Positions 11,747 through 23,707 of a DNA stretch of 64,000 nucleotides are shown here, piece by piece. The first letter of the stretch is position 1. Every line of letters begins with the position of its first letter. The notes under the pieces are model-generated. The model saw nothing but the letters and a program-made list of their open reading frames with translations. It had not been told where the DNA came from and searched no databases. This DNA comes from Diatrype stigma (lineage: Eukaryota > Ascomycota > Sordariomycetes > Xylariales > Diatrypaceae): contig JAKJXP020000042.1 of NCBI GenBank assembly GCA_022225965.2, positions 186,001 through 250,000 of the forward strand. The letters run 5' to 3'. Position numbers and translations under genes: made by a program.

Positions 11747-13498
11747 GATAGTGGCTGTGGGTGTTGTTCGGTTGTGTTGCTTTTGTCAATAGGTAGAGAT
11801 CTGTTGCTTATGTTCGTAGGTGTAATTAGATTCTTGGAACGTTTCACAATAAGAACATATGGAGTTGGTAGTAGTAGATAGGGCTGATAATTCATGGAGC
11901 GTAGCACAATGACGATTAAGGGAGATCAATGACGTCGTTTAGTGAGTGATCTGCAGCAAGGGGCAAACAAACTACCCGACACTATATCTTTATATCACAA
12001 ATGTGATCAATCAATAGGGGCTATCGTAATCAGCAAACCGGCAAAACCGAAACAGTAGGGCAGATAATAATAGTTCAATCATTTACCTAGGTCGCGTTCA
12101 TCTCTCCATATTAGGACTTCTTATTATAGTCGCTTCGAGATACCCTGTCAGATCATACCATTGCACGCTGCTTTTCAGGAAACCCATATCACCCTACTGA
12201 CTAAGTTCTAAGTATGGTGATCACAACGGATTTCTATCTTATTACATTACCATATCACCTTGAGCATGAGCAATTCAAAACTCTCCTGAACTAATGGCGA
12301 CATATAATGGGATCGGGCTAGAAATCAATTCAATTGAATTCACCCCTTGAGTGCATTGACATTGACCAACAGACCGGTCGGCTTTTGTGGATTGAGATAG
12401 GTTGTCACCGAGTTGAGGGACATGACATTTAAATAATCTTGATCGTTAAAGCCAGGTTTTGAGCAGAGATGGGATTGCATTATAAACACCGCAAAGTCCA
12501 CAATGTTTCCAAAAGAGTAGATAACAATGAGCAGACGACCGCTCACAGTACTTTCATTCCTGTGGCAGCTACGACTAGAATGCCACAAGCCTATAGGCCA
12601 ATAAATAGAAAGATTACACCAAGAGAATCTACAACCCATAGTGTAGCGTAAACTAGCCAAACCTGCCAATATAGCGTTGACAACGTATGGTATGGAATAT
12701 AGTATTATGTAAGACATTATAGGGGCATATGCCTACCCCTGAGTTAATATGGTGGTACGAAAGAAGGCCAATGAACACAACTAGTATGATATAGGCTATG
12801 GTTATACAAGATATGAGATGTGTCGAATATAGCATCAATTGTGAATAGTCCCTGGTTGACCTTGCTGACCCTCCAAGGTGCCCAATACCTCGATTTGATG
12901 GACATATGAGGAATAATGGCATTTTCATTGGTAAGAGCCAAGACATGCCGTTACTTCAGACATTCGTATCTGCCAACATAGAACAATATTGGAAAGGGGA
13001 AGCTCAGCAGCGGCTCTGATTTGCAGAATGGCTTACCTACTTTCTCCAAAACGGCCCTCTACCTTAGTCTGACATTGGCGTCATTTTGGCTCGATCGGAC
13101 GTTTTCACCTCGGCACCTCTGGCCGAATCAAAATGCAGGGAAATGGAAGGATACTCAGATCCGGAGAAGATTAACCTTTGCGCTGCCAGTTGAGTGCGCA
13201 TATGATCGAATGCGGGGAACCGCTTTAGGATCACATCGGAGCTGACAGGTGAACCCGCCACGGCTATCCAAGACCGTTTATGTATCATGGTACTTACTCA
13301 TCACAAGATCATGTGATAATGAACCCTGCTATCAATCACTGAGTAGGAACCGGTATCCTACAAGTCCCTCGCAGATATTCGTCGCGGATTGTGCCTAATA
13401 GGACATCGAAATCCCCTGATGGCTTTCGCATCTTTGAGGGCCGGCTCTGCTACCTTTTCTACAATAGTTATAACTTATAGGAAGCCTGTCATGCCAGC
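11747..13498. other. gene-poor region with a possible decayed membrane-protein ORF
   Basis: About 1.75 kb of AT-rich DNA ahead of the P450. On the minus strand, 12340-12946 contains adjacent frames with hydrophobic stretches such as ITIAYIILVVFIGLLSY, and in a shifted frame WLVYATLWVVDSLGV running into a stop. This could be the relic of a polytopic membrane protein gene, but no complete model can be built. The rest shows nothing. Confidence 0.3.
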
Positions 13499-15449
13499 AT
13501 GTTAGCTCAAGTATTAACTTTTCCGAACATTTCCATAACCTTTGTAACTTTCCTGGCTTTTCTTGTTGCCTATTATATCTTACAGCGAGCGAGACATGAG
13601 CTTCGCGTACGGAAGATAGGGGGTGTTCGGGCGCCGCGGGTCTCGGGAAACTTGTTCAGCGGTAAGTCCCATGTGTATGTGTGCTGGTTTTAGTGAGAGA
13701 GACGCATAGACCCGGCTAACAACTTATTATCCAAAGTTGCGCTCTGGTTTATGCGAGCTGCCAGGGCCCATAAGAGAAACGAGTTCCTAGAATATTTCAA
13801 CAGCTTCTTCGACAGCAGGGGAACGGCGGAATGTCCCGATTGCGTCGAGCTGCAGATCCGGCCCCGGCAGCGGTACATCCTCACCCGGGACCCGGAGCAC
13901 ATCAAAGCGGTCTTGACGACCAAGTTCGCCAGCTACGGCAAGGGCGCCCGGTTCCACGACCTGTGGCGCCCGTTCCTCGGAGACAGCATCTTCACCACGG
14001 ACGGGCCGCTGTGGAGCGACAGCCGCAGCCTTATCCGGCCGATGTTCGTTAAGGATAGGGTCAGCGACCTGGCGACGTTCGAGCGCGGGGTGGCGACGCT
14101 GATGAGCAAGCTCCCGCCTTCGGGGGAGATGGTGGATATCATGGACTTGCTGTACAGAATGACCCTCGACGTGACTACGGATTTCCTACTGGGCGCAAAT
14201 TGCAATAGCCTAAACAAGTATCTTCTACTTGCCATTCCATGTTCTCTGGGATTTCGCTACTTACACATATGGAAGTCCGCAAAGCGAGTTTGCGAGCGCC
14301 TTCAACGAGGTCCAGAGCATCCAGATGATGCTGACTATGATCGGGTAAGTTCCCATAGTCGAATAATCGGGCGTAAAACGGAAAGACTTCGATTATTGTG
14401 TGTTAGGTGTTAGTTAACCTCCAGGCGATATCCAGTCCATTCGAATCTCTCGTCCCGCGCCACCGATACAACCGCGGCATCGCCGTCATCAACCGCTTCG
14501 TGATGCCGTACATAGAGCAGGCACTAGCGCTGCCACAGGACGAGCTTGAGAGAAAGGTGTCCAACGACGACGATACGGACACGGACACATTCCTACACAA
14601 CCTCGCACGACACACGCGGGACCCGGCCGTGCTGCGGGACCAGCTCGTAGCGGTGCTGCTAGCGGGCCGCGATACGACAGCGGCGACGCTATCGTGGACA
14701 TTCTTTGAGCTGTGTCGGCACCCAGAGAAGCTGGCGCGGCTCCGGCGCGAAATCACCGCCGCGGTCGGCGGTATTGGCGCTCAACAACAGCAGCAGCAGC
14801 AGCAGGCTTGGAGGGTCCCGACGTACGACGACCTCAAGGGCATGACGTACCTGCGACACGTGCTCAGCGAGACGCTGCGGCTCTACCCGGCTGTTCCCTA
14901 CAACTTGCGCGCGGCACTCGAGGACACCACCCTGCCGCCCCCCTCGTCGCCGTTGTTGGGGGGCCAGCAGCAGCCACCGATCTCCGTCGTGGAGGGCGAC
15001 GTTGTCATCTACAGCACGCTCGCAATGCAGCGGAACGCCGACAATTACCCGCCCGTCTCCGAGGTCTTCGCCGACCCAGCCGAGTTCTCGCCGGAGCGCT
15101 GGGAGTCCTGGACCCCCAAGCCGTGGCACTATGTCCCGTTCAACGGCGGACCCCGGATCTGCGTGGGGCAGAACTTCGCCCTGACGGAGATGGCATATTG
15201 TCGTACGTTGCGTTCTCACCCCATACCTCTCCTTGAGAAGTGAACAGACAAATAGAAGTGGACGCCAAGTGATTAATTCGTATTACCCTATCAGTGGTCA
15301 GGATTCTCCAGAAGTACGACCGTTTTGAGTATCGTGGGGACTGGCATGCCCAGAAGCATCGGGCCGAGGTCGTTGGCAGGCCGAGTCAGGGTGTGAAGGT
15401 GGCCTTGTACGAGGAGTCTGCTACGGTTATGGCTGATGAGAAACCATGA
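13499..15449 (+). CDS. cytochrome P450, CYP52/CYP539-like
   Basis: Five exons (13499-13661, 13737-14217, 14276-14344, 14436-15202, 15295-15449) give 544 aa. An N-terminal membrane anchor (ISITFVTFLAFLVAYYI) is followed by the usual P450 core: FTTDGPLWSDSRSLIRP (C-helix WxxxR region), the I-helix AGRDTTAATLSW with its conserved Thr, the K-helix ETLRLYP (ExxR), PERW, and the haem loop FNGGPRICVGQNFALTEM, whose Cys binds haem iron. The pattern around the C-helix and I-helix is that of the CYP52-related clan, which omega-hydroxylates alkanes and fatty acids in the ER; the true substrate is not readable. A tract of eight Gln between the I- and J-helix regions is unusual. Intron 1 has GGCTAAC as branch site. 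Intron 3 ends at CCAG 14435; nearer AG sites would break the frame. Confidence 0.92.
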
Positions 15450-15840
15450 CACCTTTAGGATGTTGAATGCATAGGCATCATAACCAACTCTTGTCTGTCA
15501 ACTCCTATACATTGATGCTATCCCAAAATTTAACTGCAAAGCTCGGGCTGATCCTCGGTGACCTTCTAAAGATCCTGCTGGTAGACCTACTAAGAACTCA
15601 TCAGGGGGCAGAGAATCGTCCGTGTATTAGTTTAGTAACAATCCTCCGCGCATCTCTCCTTCCCTTTCCCCCCTTTCTCGGGCTATCAATCGGCGCCATT
15701 CTCTCAGCACTCCATGGCCGTGAAGCTTCGCTCAACGAGCCCCTTCCCTCCCCGGCACGGCCCGGCTCTATTTAGTCTCGTTCTGGAAAGCCTTGGTCTC
15801 TTGTCTACATGCGTCAGACGCCCGCATCTTCGAGTTCTTC
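15450..15840. other. intergenic, no gene seen
   Basis: Short spacer between the P450 and the decayed coiled-coil copy. It should contain the P450 3' UTR. Confidence 0.5.
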
Positions 15841-16145
15841 TGCAATTCCATCCAGCTTTTCAATACTCTTGTCTAGCTTGTCTTCGTGGATGTCCCGAAT
15901 ATCTCCCATCCTCTAAGTGTTTCCTCGAAGTAGCTGACCTTCAACTCCTGGTCGGAGTTGGTACACTCCTGCTTGGTGATGGTGCCTAATTCATCTTTGC
16001 TCAGTTCCTGTTGTGATGCGATTGTGTAATCTTTCTCCCTGACAGAGGTTTGTTGATATCAATGGGTTTCCGCCAATTTCATCAGCAAGTCCCCTTCGCC
16101 TTCAGCTGGTCGAACCTTCGTGCGGATTCTAGTGCTCTTGACGCC
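15841..16145 (-). pseudogene. decayed, rearranged partial copy of the neighbouring coiled-coil gene
   Basis: Positions 15848-16098 align, with many substitutions and small indels, to 17590-17830 of the intact gene downstream (codons for the N-terminal third). Directly to the right, 16098-16143 aligns instead with 17146-17190, which encodes the C-terminal RRLDQLQ region. The middle of the gene is missing, and the order of the two pieces is not that of one gene. Read in the homologous frame there is a TGA early in the segment and a later frameshift that runs into TAG, so no protein of the parent type can be made. The order fits the remains of head-to-tail tandem copies with a deletion between them. 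Confidence 0.7.
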
Positions 16146-16912
16146 CGTCGTACCTATACATTACGATGCAAAGATTTGTTGGTTCAATGCACTAAAGGGG
16201 AGTTGATAAGCACACATGTGCGTATTGCAACGGGCCCCAATTACCTAATAGTCACTGATCCAGCTGATGTATTAAGTCCTTAGGGTTTCTGTTGCAATTG
16301 TTACTTCCAGGAAAGGAAAAGAAGGAAAGGAAACAGAAGGTTTCCTGACCTGTATCTAAATACAATACAGTTGCAGAAGTGAATTCCTTAGGAATTCACT
16401 TCCTATTATCTAATCAACCGAATGCCTTAGCCTTGGCATTCACTGCCTTAGGATCCACACACATGTGTAGAAGCTTACAAAGTTGCAAAAAGCAGTAGTA
16501 GTATTGCTAACATTGATATACACAAGGGTACCCGCGAGCCTTATCTTTACACATTGGCATCTCAGCCAGCCTAGATCAGGTGAAGCATCCTGCTAGCCTC
16601 TTCTACTGCCTTCGCCGTTGTCGGCTGCGGGCGTGAGAGCAGTTGATGGAAGGTGTATTCGTCCTTGCTCATTTGATGTATGCCTGCGAAAATAGTAAAA
16701 CGATTGAGTAATACGGATTGTTATATTACATGTGTGGTGTTTGTCGCATTTAGAAAACCACAGGTAAGGATGGACTCGGATACAGATTTACTCATATGAA
16801 AGAAAAGAAGCGATCTTTAATTAGGGAGCAAAAGAGCTTGATATATACAATATGCCAAACCATCAAGTACCCATCATATGGTTATGTAATATTAGCTCTT
16901 TTATTATAGCCC
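16146..16912. other. spacer with a possible orphan exon
   Basis: On the minus strand a good acceptor (TTTTACTATTTTCGCAG, ending near 16689) precedes an open stretch that starts GCATACATCAAATGAGC and ends at a TAG near 16572, encoding the segment MSKDEYTFHQLLSRP among others. It could be a last exon of a lost or alternative transcript of the coiled-coil gene upstream. I could not join it in frame with confidence. Nothing else is seen. Confidence 0.3.
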
Positions 16913-17878
16913 CTATTTCGCTACAGTGTGATCGTCGGGCTTGCTGATGCGTATGCCGTAAACAGCGGCACGTGAAATGAACTCCCGAATGTGGTCTATT
17001 TTCCCCGTCAGCATTCATCTTGGTTCACCTAGTATGTCCAAAATTGCATTTGGGAGGCTCATCTTACCGTAGTCGCCGTTATCCGACTTCTTGGTAATTG
17101 TCGTATCTTCTTCCTGGTCCTGGTACATCCAGGCGCGGTCGACCGCCTGCAGCTGGTCAAGCCTGCGTGCGGATTCCAGGACCTTCAAAGCTTGTTCTTT
17201 ATCTCCGTACCTCATCAAGCGGGTATATAGTTCCTTATCGGATAAAGTATATGCCACGTCGCGCCGTGCTCTGTCTACAGCTGACTCGGCATTTTTCGCT
17301 TTCGATAACTCCCGGCTAAGGTGTGCTACGTCCGCACGTAGGTGTCGAATTAGTGTCTTATGCTTGCATTCGTTCTGTGAGTGGCGGTCGGAGTTCCTTT
17401 GGAGGGTCTTGATAAGTATCTTGGAGTCCTTTATCTCCTGTTTGCTCAAGGCCAACTCCCGCGACTGGCGGTCGGACTTTCTTTGGAGAGTCTTGATAAA
17501 CATGTTGTACTCCTTGTTATCTTGCCTAAAGGCAACCAACTCCCGTGCTAGGTCTTCGATGAGACTGTCTGCTTCTTCGAGCTCTCCAGTGACTTTATCC
17601 AGTTCTTCGGTTACCTGGTCTAACTTGTCTTCCTGGTGATCCCGAATGATTCCCACATCCCGAAGTGCCTCTTCCAAATAACCAATTTTAAACTCCTGGT
17701 GGGAGTTTATGCATTTCTCCTTAGCAATGACATCCAATTGATTCGCAATTGTGAAATCCTTTTCTTTGCCAGAGGCTTGTTGGCACTCAATTATCTCGGC
17801 CAATTTCATCAGCAACTCCCCTTCGAGTCGCATGTTGGCCTCTCGTGCGCGGGTCAGGTTCTTGTTTTTGGTCGACAT
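16913..17878 (-). CDS. predicted coiled-coil protein, unknown function
   Basis: Two exons, 17878-17068 and 16995-16913, give 297 aa. The donor is GTAAGA within the codon after GDY, the acceptor is AAAATAG, and a TGCTGAC branch site lies between. Nearly the whole protein from residue 5 to about 220 is a highly charged heptad-like helix rich in Glu, Lys, Leu, Asp and Arg. It includes a small internal repeat: FIKTLQRKSDRQSRELALS and LIKTLQRNSDRHSQ are two versions of the same unit. The C-terminus (HIREFISRAAVYGIRISKP) is less charged. No catalytic motif is visible. Proteins of this build often serve as scaffolds or tethers, but that is inference. A broken relative lies about 1 kb downstream, showing that the locus has duplicated. 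Confidence 0.72.
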
Positions 17879-18864
17879 ATGTCTTGGTAATCTCGGGAGT
17901 GTATCGTGACCTATAGGGGTGTCCTCAAATTAGAATAAATAGGGGTTGGTTCCGTGGTAGGGTCGTAGCAATGCTTTGGAGACCGAAGTGTCGTGATTTG
18001 GGGAAGATAGTTAGGTATCAAGTTGGACCACCAATGAGTTTGGGAAATGGATGGTGGGTGTAATCAACAAGCTGAATCGATTTGGAGTAAAGTTGAGTGA
18101 TATGCAAGAGGTCATGTGCGCAGGCAAAGCGATCGAAAATTCGCTTCTGTTAACGAAGTTCCAAAGCTGAGGTGAAGGAAAAGCGTGTAGTAGAAGTAAA
18201 CAGAGCCGCATCCTATGCACTCAAATGGTATTAAGTGCCAGAGCCAGGTTCGGTCGGCCTATCCCACTTCGTGCCTGAGGAACGTAGTTTACATACAATA
18301 GGAAATACAATAGGTAAAGCCAAGGTACAATCACAATGGATGTAGTCAGGGGAACGGTGAGATAAAGTCCTGATAAGGAATGGATGTATGGACGACGAAT
18401 AATAGGATTATTCAACGTACAAGTACATGGAACGAATCAGCACCCTGGCAAATTTTACCCAGCAACCATAATCATATATATCCTAAAGGGAGATACATCT
18501 AATAGAAGTGTTATTGCAAATAAAACATGGTTCTGAAAGATGCCGTTACACCACATAGATCTAGAAGTAGCTAACCCAGTTCATGTAAACACATCAATAT
18601 ATAATCTATACGCTTGGCAAATTATTACGGCTCGCTCGATGATTCAAAATTACAAGGGGCATACATGTGGTGACACTTGGAGTGCCAGGCAATAAGTATA
18701 AGAAATTGAAAAAATGTGTGACAAGGTAATAGTAGTTGCTATGTAAAAGGGTTGTGTATATCAAGCAATAATTTACAACCAGTTTTCCACAAACCACAGG
18801 ATCGTGATTAATGAGATATACCTGACATACTTTCAGTTTATCTCCTCAATACCCCTGAGGCTCC
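17879..18864. other. intergenic, no gene seen
   Basis: About 1 kb of AT-rich DNA. It contains the promoter of the coiled-coil gene and probably the 3' UTR of the small ORF on its right. Only short hydrophobic frames with no motif are present. Confidence 0.5.
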
Positions 18865-19146
18865 TCATTCGTCAAAGTGGGACTGGAGGCCTTCCTCAAT
18901 CTCCGCAGCGACGCCTCTCTCGAACTTCTTGCCCAGGGAATGCCATCCACGGTAAACATCGCCCACATTGCCTCGTGGACGAGCAGGGGGGATGCCGAGA
19001 CAGTTCTCGATCCTAGGGTTGGCCCGGTGTTGATAGCAGGTCCGCATCGCCCGTCGGTAGTGCTTCTCGGCCATCTCGCGTCTGCCGACGGGCTTGCCGT
19101 GGCTCCGCTTCCAGTGGAACTTTCGCTGGCCTTCAGTAGAACCCAT
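18865..19146 (-). CDS. small basic protein, hypothetical
   Basis: A 93-codon frame starting at ATG 19146 in the context AACCAACAATGG, a good fungal start context. The frame is clearly richer in GC than both flanks, which is why I keep it. The protein is basic and hydrophilic, with KFHWKRSHGKPVGRREMAEK near the N-terminus and an acidic end (EIEEGLQSHFDE). No domain is recognised. It could be a genuine short gene, an exon of a larger one, or a remnant. The neighbours give no functional clue. Confidence 0.4.
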   Translation of the reverse strand: MGSTEGQRKFHWKRSHGKPVGRREMAEKHYRRAMRTCYQHRANPRIENCLGIPPARPRGNVGDVYRGWHSLGKKFERGVAAEIEEGLQSHFDE

Positions 19147-20561
19147 TGTTGGTTTTTTTATAGTGTTCTAGGTGTGAAAGTTCCGTGGTTCTGAGTCTTG
19201 CGGATTGGTGTGGATTGCTTATGTCTGGTTTGTTGATAGGGTGAGTGTGCTGGAAGATTGGCTCAGGTTGAGGTGGAAGCAGCAGGTAAATATAGTACCG
19301 GAAAACATCTAGATTAATCGTTTTGTTTAAACACACACTGCATATATGTAAATGCCTTCCAACAAGGGCATTATCAGTGGACATTGCCGTAACAATCATC
19401 ATTGATCCAACCAATGTTCCTCGCACACCTTATGAACAACAGCACAGTAAATATTTACTGCTATTGTTTTGCTACAATAAACTTTGCTTTTATTCAATGA
19501 AGTTTTGGAAGCAAAACAAAATAATATCCACCCCTTGAGGCCCGAACAACATCTTTCTATGGAAGCATCCGGTCCCTTTGTTCGAAGATTATTTCTTGGG
19601 ACTCTCACAAGTGAAATCTATCACGTATTGATAGACCCTTGTCTTCCATTGGTGCATTGATGTTGGAAATGTGTTCTCTGACGCCATAGAAAAAATATTT
19701 CATGCATTCTGTTGAAGTCTGGTGACTTTGCGCCTGGACCTGACCGATGTAGTTGAACCCCGGAAAGTGGGTCCAAAATCTCCGGCCCCGGCGTTGTCGG
19801 TCTTTGACCCGGTGCCCCTTATTTCCCCACAAGGATTTTGACCCCTGTTCTGTGTGACCCCACGATGGACCCCGCTTATTAACTCGGGTATTGTCATCGG
19901 CACCGTCTCCTAACGAGCAGTTGTCTTCAAACGTACCGATCCCATATTCTAGTCTAAATCATCATACTCATCGTCCTTGAACCGTCTATTCCATGTCCCT
20001 CTCTATGCGCAGCGGAAAGATCTCCGAATTTGAAGGACCAACTATGACCTCGGGGGCTAGGTATGTTTGCCGGCAGACAGGGTAGCATCCATGAGTGGGT
20101 TTACCCCAAATTCAACTATTAGCTGAGTTCGTCGTCATAACGTGACCAATGGTATGCTGTGTTCTGGCGCAGAAACTTAAGCAACATAAGGTTCTCTCCG
20201 GTGCTCGGTGGCGGTCACTGATGAGAGCTCAGCGGTGAAGATGGACGAAGGCGGACATAAGACGGAGAAGTCTTAGTGGGCACACACTAATCCCAATCAT
20301 ATTCCCAAGTATTCTCTAGCTTTATCAAGTTTCGGGTGTCACTCCCAAAAGTTTGTATATGAGTGATCTTTTCCCGGTCCTCGGCCCTGTTCTTCGGATA
20401 AGGTCCGTTGCGGGGGTTTGCGGGGCCCCGCGTTCATAATCCAGGGGTAATCATGGGGATGTGAAAGCCCCATGATCTCTCGCATGTATTTATATTGAAG
20501 GGTTGGCAGTCCCCCGGGAAGACTGCTACCTATATTTGAGAGGTTTGATCGGCGATAATTC
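19147..20561. other. intergenic, 1.4 kb, no gene seen
   Basis: Lies upstream of the tannase gene and should contain its promoter. Frames are short and change register without splice signals. No RNA gene or repeat is obvious. Confidence 0.5.
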
Positions 20562-22359
20562 ATGAAGTTCGGCATCATGGAGCACGTTCCCAGGAAGATA
20601 GCATTATCTGTCACTATGGCATCGCTTTTAGTCAGTCCGGCTGCCGGCTCTTATATGCCTTCGAACTGTACGGACGCTCTGTCACTCACAGTGCCCAATA
20701 TGACCGTAGTCTCCGTTGACCACCGCTCGCGGGGTGAGGTTATCGCTTTGCCCAACACGGTGCAGTCTTGCGGGGGTCCTGGCTACGTTGCCAACGCCAC
20801 GAACGACTTCTGCCGGATCGTCGTCAACGTCTCGACGACCGATTCGAGCTCCATCCGCATCGAGGGCTGGCTCCCGGACGACTGGAACGGGCGGTTCGTA
20901 GCCAGCGGCACGGGCGGGATCGGGGGGTGCATCGACTACGGGCAGGTGCAGAACGGCGCGCAGCTGGGCTTCGCCAGCTTCGGCACCAACGCCGGCCACG
21001 ACGGCCAGGCCGGCTTCGACTTCTTCCTCGGCCACCCTGAGGTCCTCAACGACTTCGGACACCGCGGCATCCACGTCGAGGCCGAGGTGGGGAAGCAGAT
21101 CGCCGCCCAGTACTACGGGCGCCCGGCGCGCAAGCACTACTACCAGGGCTGCAGCTCGGGCGGGAAACAGGGCCTGCAGACCGCCCGCCTCTATCCCGGC
21201 GATTTCGACGGCATTCTTGTCGGAGCCCCGGGGGTCGACTGGCTGCGCGTCGTCAGCTCGAAGGGCATACTCGCGAGACGCATCGGGTGGCCGGACATCA
21301 ATTCTACCGCCTACGTGCGCCCGGAGCAGTGGCCGGCCATCGTCGCGAAGCAGGTCGAGCTTCTTGACCCCTTGGACGGTGTTACAGACGGTATTATTGA
21401 TGATCCGACGAAATACGACTTCGATCCTGCTATCCTGGCCTGCGGCACGGGTCTCCTCAACAGCTCCACGTGTCTGCGCCCGCAGCAGATTGCCTCGGTC
21501 CGCGCCGCGTACCAACCCGTAGCAGACTCGGAAGGCCGTATTGTGTACCCTTCCTTCCATCTCGGGGCCGCGACGGACGTGTTCTCGGATAACCAGAAGG
21601 ACGGGGCTGCTGAGTTATCCTACACGATTATCCAGGTGAGTTGCGAGAACGAAAAGCTCCTGACAGCCTTTCCTCGATTCGTATGACTTGCCTAATGCTA
21701 AACAAATCAGGACTTTTGGCGCGGGGCCGTCTATAACGATACGAACTGGACTCCGGACAATTTCAGCATAGCAGATGTCGAATATGCGCTTAAGGTGAAT
21801 CCCGGCGGTGTCAACGCCGCGGAAGCGGACCTGAGCGAGTTCCACGCCAAGGGGGGCAAGATCCTATCCTACCATGGGCGAAACGACCAGATGGTCACAT
21901 CCAAGCTCACCACGGAATACTACTCCCGGATCCAAGAGGCACTAAACCTATCGACGGAGGACATGCATTCGTTCGACCGACTCTTCTTCGTCCCGGGGAT
22001 GCAGCACTGCTCCGGGGGTAGTGGGGCATATCACCTGGGCCAGTCGTACCCCTTAGATGCAGATCGGTTGAATCCTAGGGAGAATATGCTACTCGCGCTA
22101 GTAGACTGGGTCGAGAACGACAATGCGCCGTCGGCTGTCGTGGGAAGCAAGTACGCCGGCGATGATGTTACGCAGCCCGTGATCGCACAGCGAAGTAAGT
22201 CTTGCATCCCTAGCCCCAACTACCACGAGTCGAGATACCCGTCTGACAGCTACTTGTCCAGCACATTGTTACTATCCGTATGAAAGCAAATGGGATGGTC
22301 TCAACGACACAGCTCTCGCCGAGAGTTGGCGATGCGTGTTACCAGGTGGTCATCCGTAG
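20562..22359 (+). CDS. secreted tannase/feruloyl esterase family protein
   Basis: Three exons (20562-21635, 21711-22194, 22262-22359) give 551 aa. Residues up to about 29 form a signal sequence (KIALSVTMASLLVSPAAGS). The alpha/beta-hydrolase core shows the nucleophile in GCSSGG (Ser198), an acid in GRNDQM (Asp417) and a His in MQHCSGG (His457). Flanking cysteines of the CS-D-HC arrangement (Cys next to the Ser and next to the His) are known in this family to form a disulfide joining Ser and His. WLPDDWNGRF and GTNAGHDG are typical fold markers. The enzyme would split ester bonds between phenolic acids (ferulic, gallic) and sugars in plant cell wall or tannin outside the cell. The last exon carries the conserved CxYPxxxKWDG end. 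It is convergent with the SDR on the right. Two of the three splice junctions fall within codons and the total length is in frame. Confidence 0.94.
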
Positions 22360-22601
22360 AGAAGGGGGGAAAGAGGTGTATCGAATGCGATTTGATCCTG
22401 TATACAGCTGTGGGCATCAAGTTCGAAAATATAGTAGTGCAGAAGGATGTCATAGTCGATTATTCCTCGTTTCAATAAGTAAATCTGGTAATACTCGTAT
22501 ATTTCAGGAACTACATGCGCAGCGTAACCAGAAAGGCACCACCGTATTGCCTGGGTGAGCACTTTAAGGGGTCTGAACTGTGCCATACATTACATACTGA
22601 A

Positions 22602-23707
22602 TCAATCCTGCTTCTCTCCAGCCAAAGCCTTTTGCAACGTTGGTACTTTGAATACGTACCACCCTATCGTATCCATAGCCCACTCGCCCATTGTATGTCC
22701 CGACCAAGCAACGCTCGCCAGCCCACCGTACCAGAACCAGTCTGGGCGGCCGAACCACGTACGGAACAGCGGCGGAACCTCGGGCTTCAACGATGCCGTG
22801 ACTAGCTGGTGGGCATATGTCGCCGTGGGCATCGAAGAGCTGTTCTGGCTAAACATCACTCGCCACTCGAAAAGACCTTTGGCCTGTCGATAGAGACTGT
22901 TGGCCGGAAGGACGCAGTCTTCGTGACTGGCCGTATTGCTTTTTGTCGATCCGGTCATCGTGACCATCACGCGGACACCTAGAGGCGCGAGCTCGAGCCG
23001 CAATGTCCGCGAGTAGCCTACGACGGCAGACTTAGAAGCCGTGTATGCTGCGCCAAAGAGGTAAGGGATCACAGCGGACGCAGACGCAGTGTTGATGATC
23101 AAACCCTGAGCGGGTATCAACATGTCGACGAAGGCCTTGACCATTGCCATTGTCCCGAAAACGTTCGTTTCAAATGTCTGGCGGACAGCGTCAAGATCAA
23201 GATCCGTCGCGGGGTAAGTATGCGTACGACCGCTGTCTCCTAGTGAGTATAGTGGGAATATGGGGTGGGGACAACATATGTGACTTACGCATTGTTGATG
23301 AGGATATCAAGCTTCCCGCCCGTGATGTTCGCAACCTCGGTATGGCATCTCTTGATACTGTCGGCATTGGTCACGTCCAGCGGCAGAATGCTCATGCCGT
23401 AGACGTCGGCCAGCTTGCGAAGTACCTCTACGTTGCGAGCTGTTGCAATAACATGTAGGCCTGTAGGATGGATTCAATCATGTTACATTAGCACGGACCT
23501 TGCTGGGGAAAGCTGGTTATCGAGATGGGTTTAATATTTGGAAGTGCACTCACCTCGCCGATGGTACTCGAGGCACAGAGCATGGCCAATGCCACCAGGC
23601 GTACAGCTTAAGTCATGGTATCAGCTTCCTGTTCGCATATGCGAGGTTCCTCTGACTACTCGCCCTGTAATGAGGACAGTCTTTTGTCCTGATTTGGTTG
23701 TTGCCAT
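22602..23707 (-). CDS. AYR1-like short-chain dehydrogenase (acyl-DHAP reductase family)
   Basis: Four exons (23707-23664, 23606-23554, 23460-23289, 23232-22602) give 299 aa. The protein starts MATTKSGQKTVLITG, and after the first intron continues CTPGGIGHAL, the nucleotide-binding loop. INNAG follows at the exon 3/4 join, and the active site is YTASK. The C-terminus is hydrophobic (FWYGGLASVAW), as in the yeast Ayr1 / 1-acyl-dihydroxyacetone-phosphate reductase family, where it anchors the enzyme to lipid droplets or ER. Related fungal proteins are found with many metabolic gene sets, so the reaction here is open. Intron 1 needs a GC donor (GCGAGT at 23663): GT choices nearby do not restore the TGCTPGG motif. 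Convergent with the esterase, divergent from the membrane protein. Confidence 0.88.

Noticed and set aside
12340..12946. Adjacent minus-strand frames with hydrophobic segments
   Set aside because: They cannot be joined in one frame with good splice sites and contain stops; possibly a relic of a membrane protein, too weak to call.
16572..16689. Open stretch after a strong acceptor on the minus strand
   Set aside because: May be an exon of the coiled-coil gene, but the intact model already ends at 16913 and I find no in-frame donor to join it.
20682..21560. 292-codon minus-strand frame
   Set aside because: Antisense shadow of the tannase first exon.
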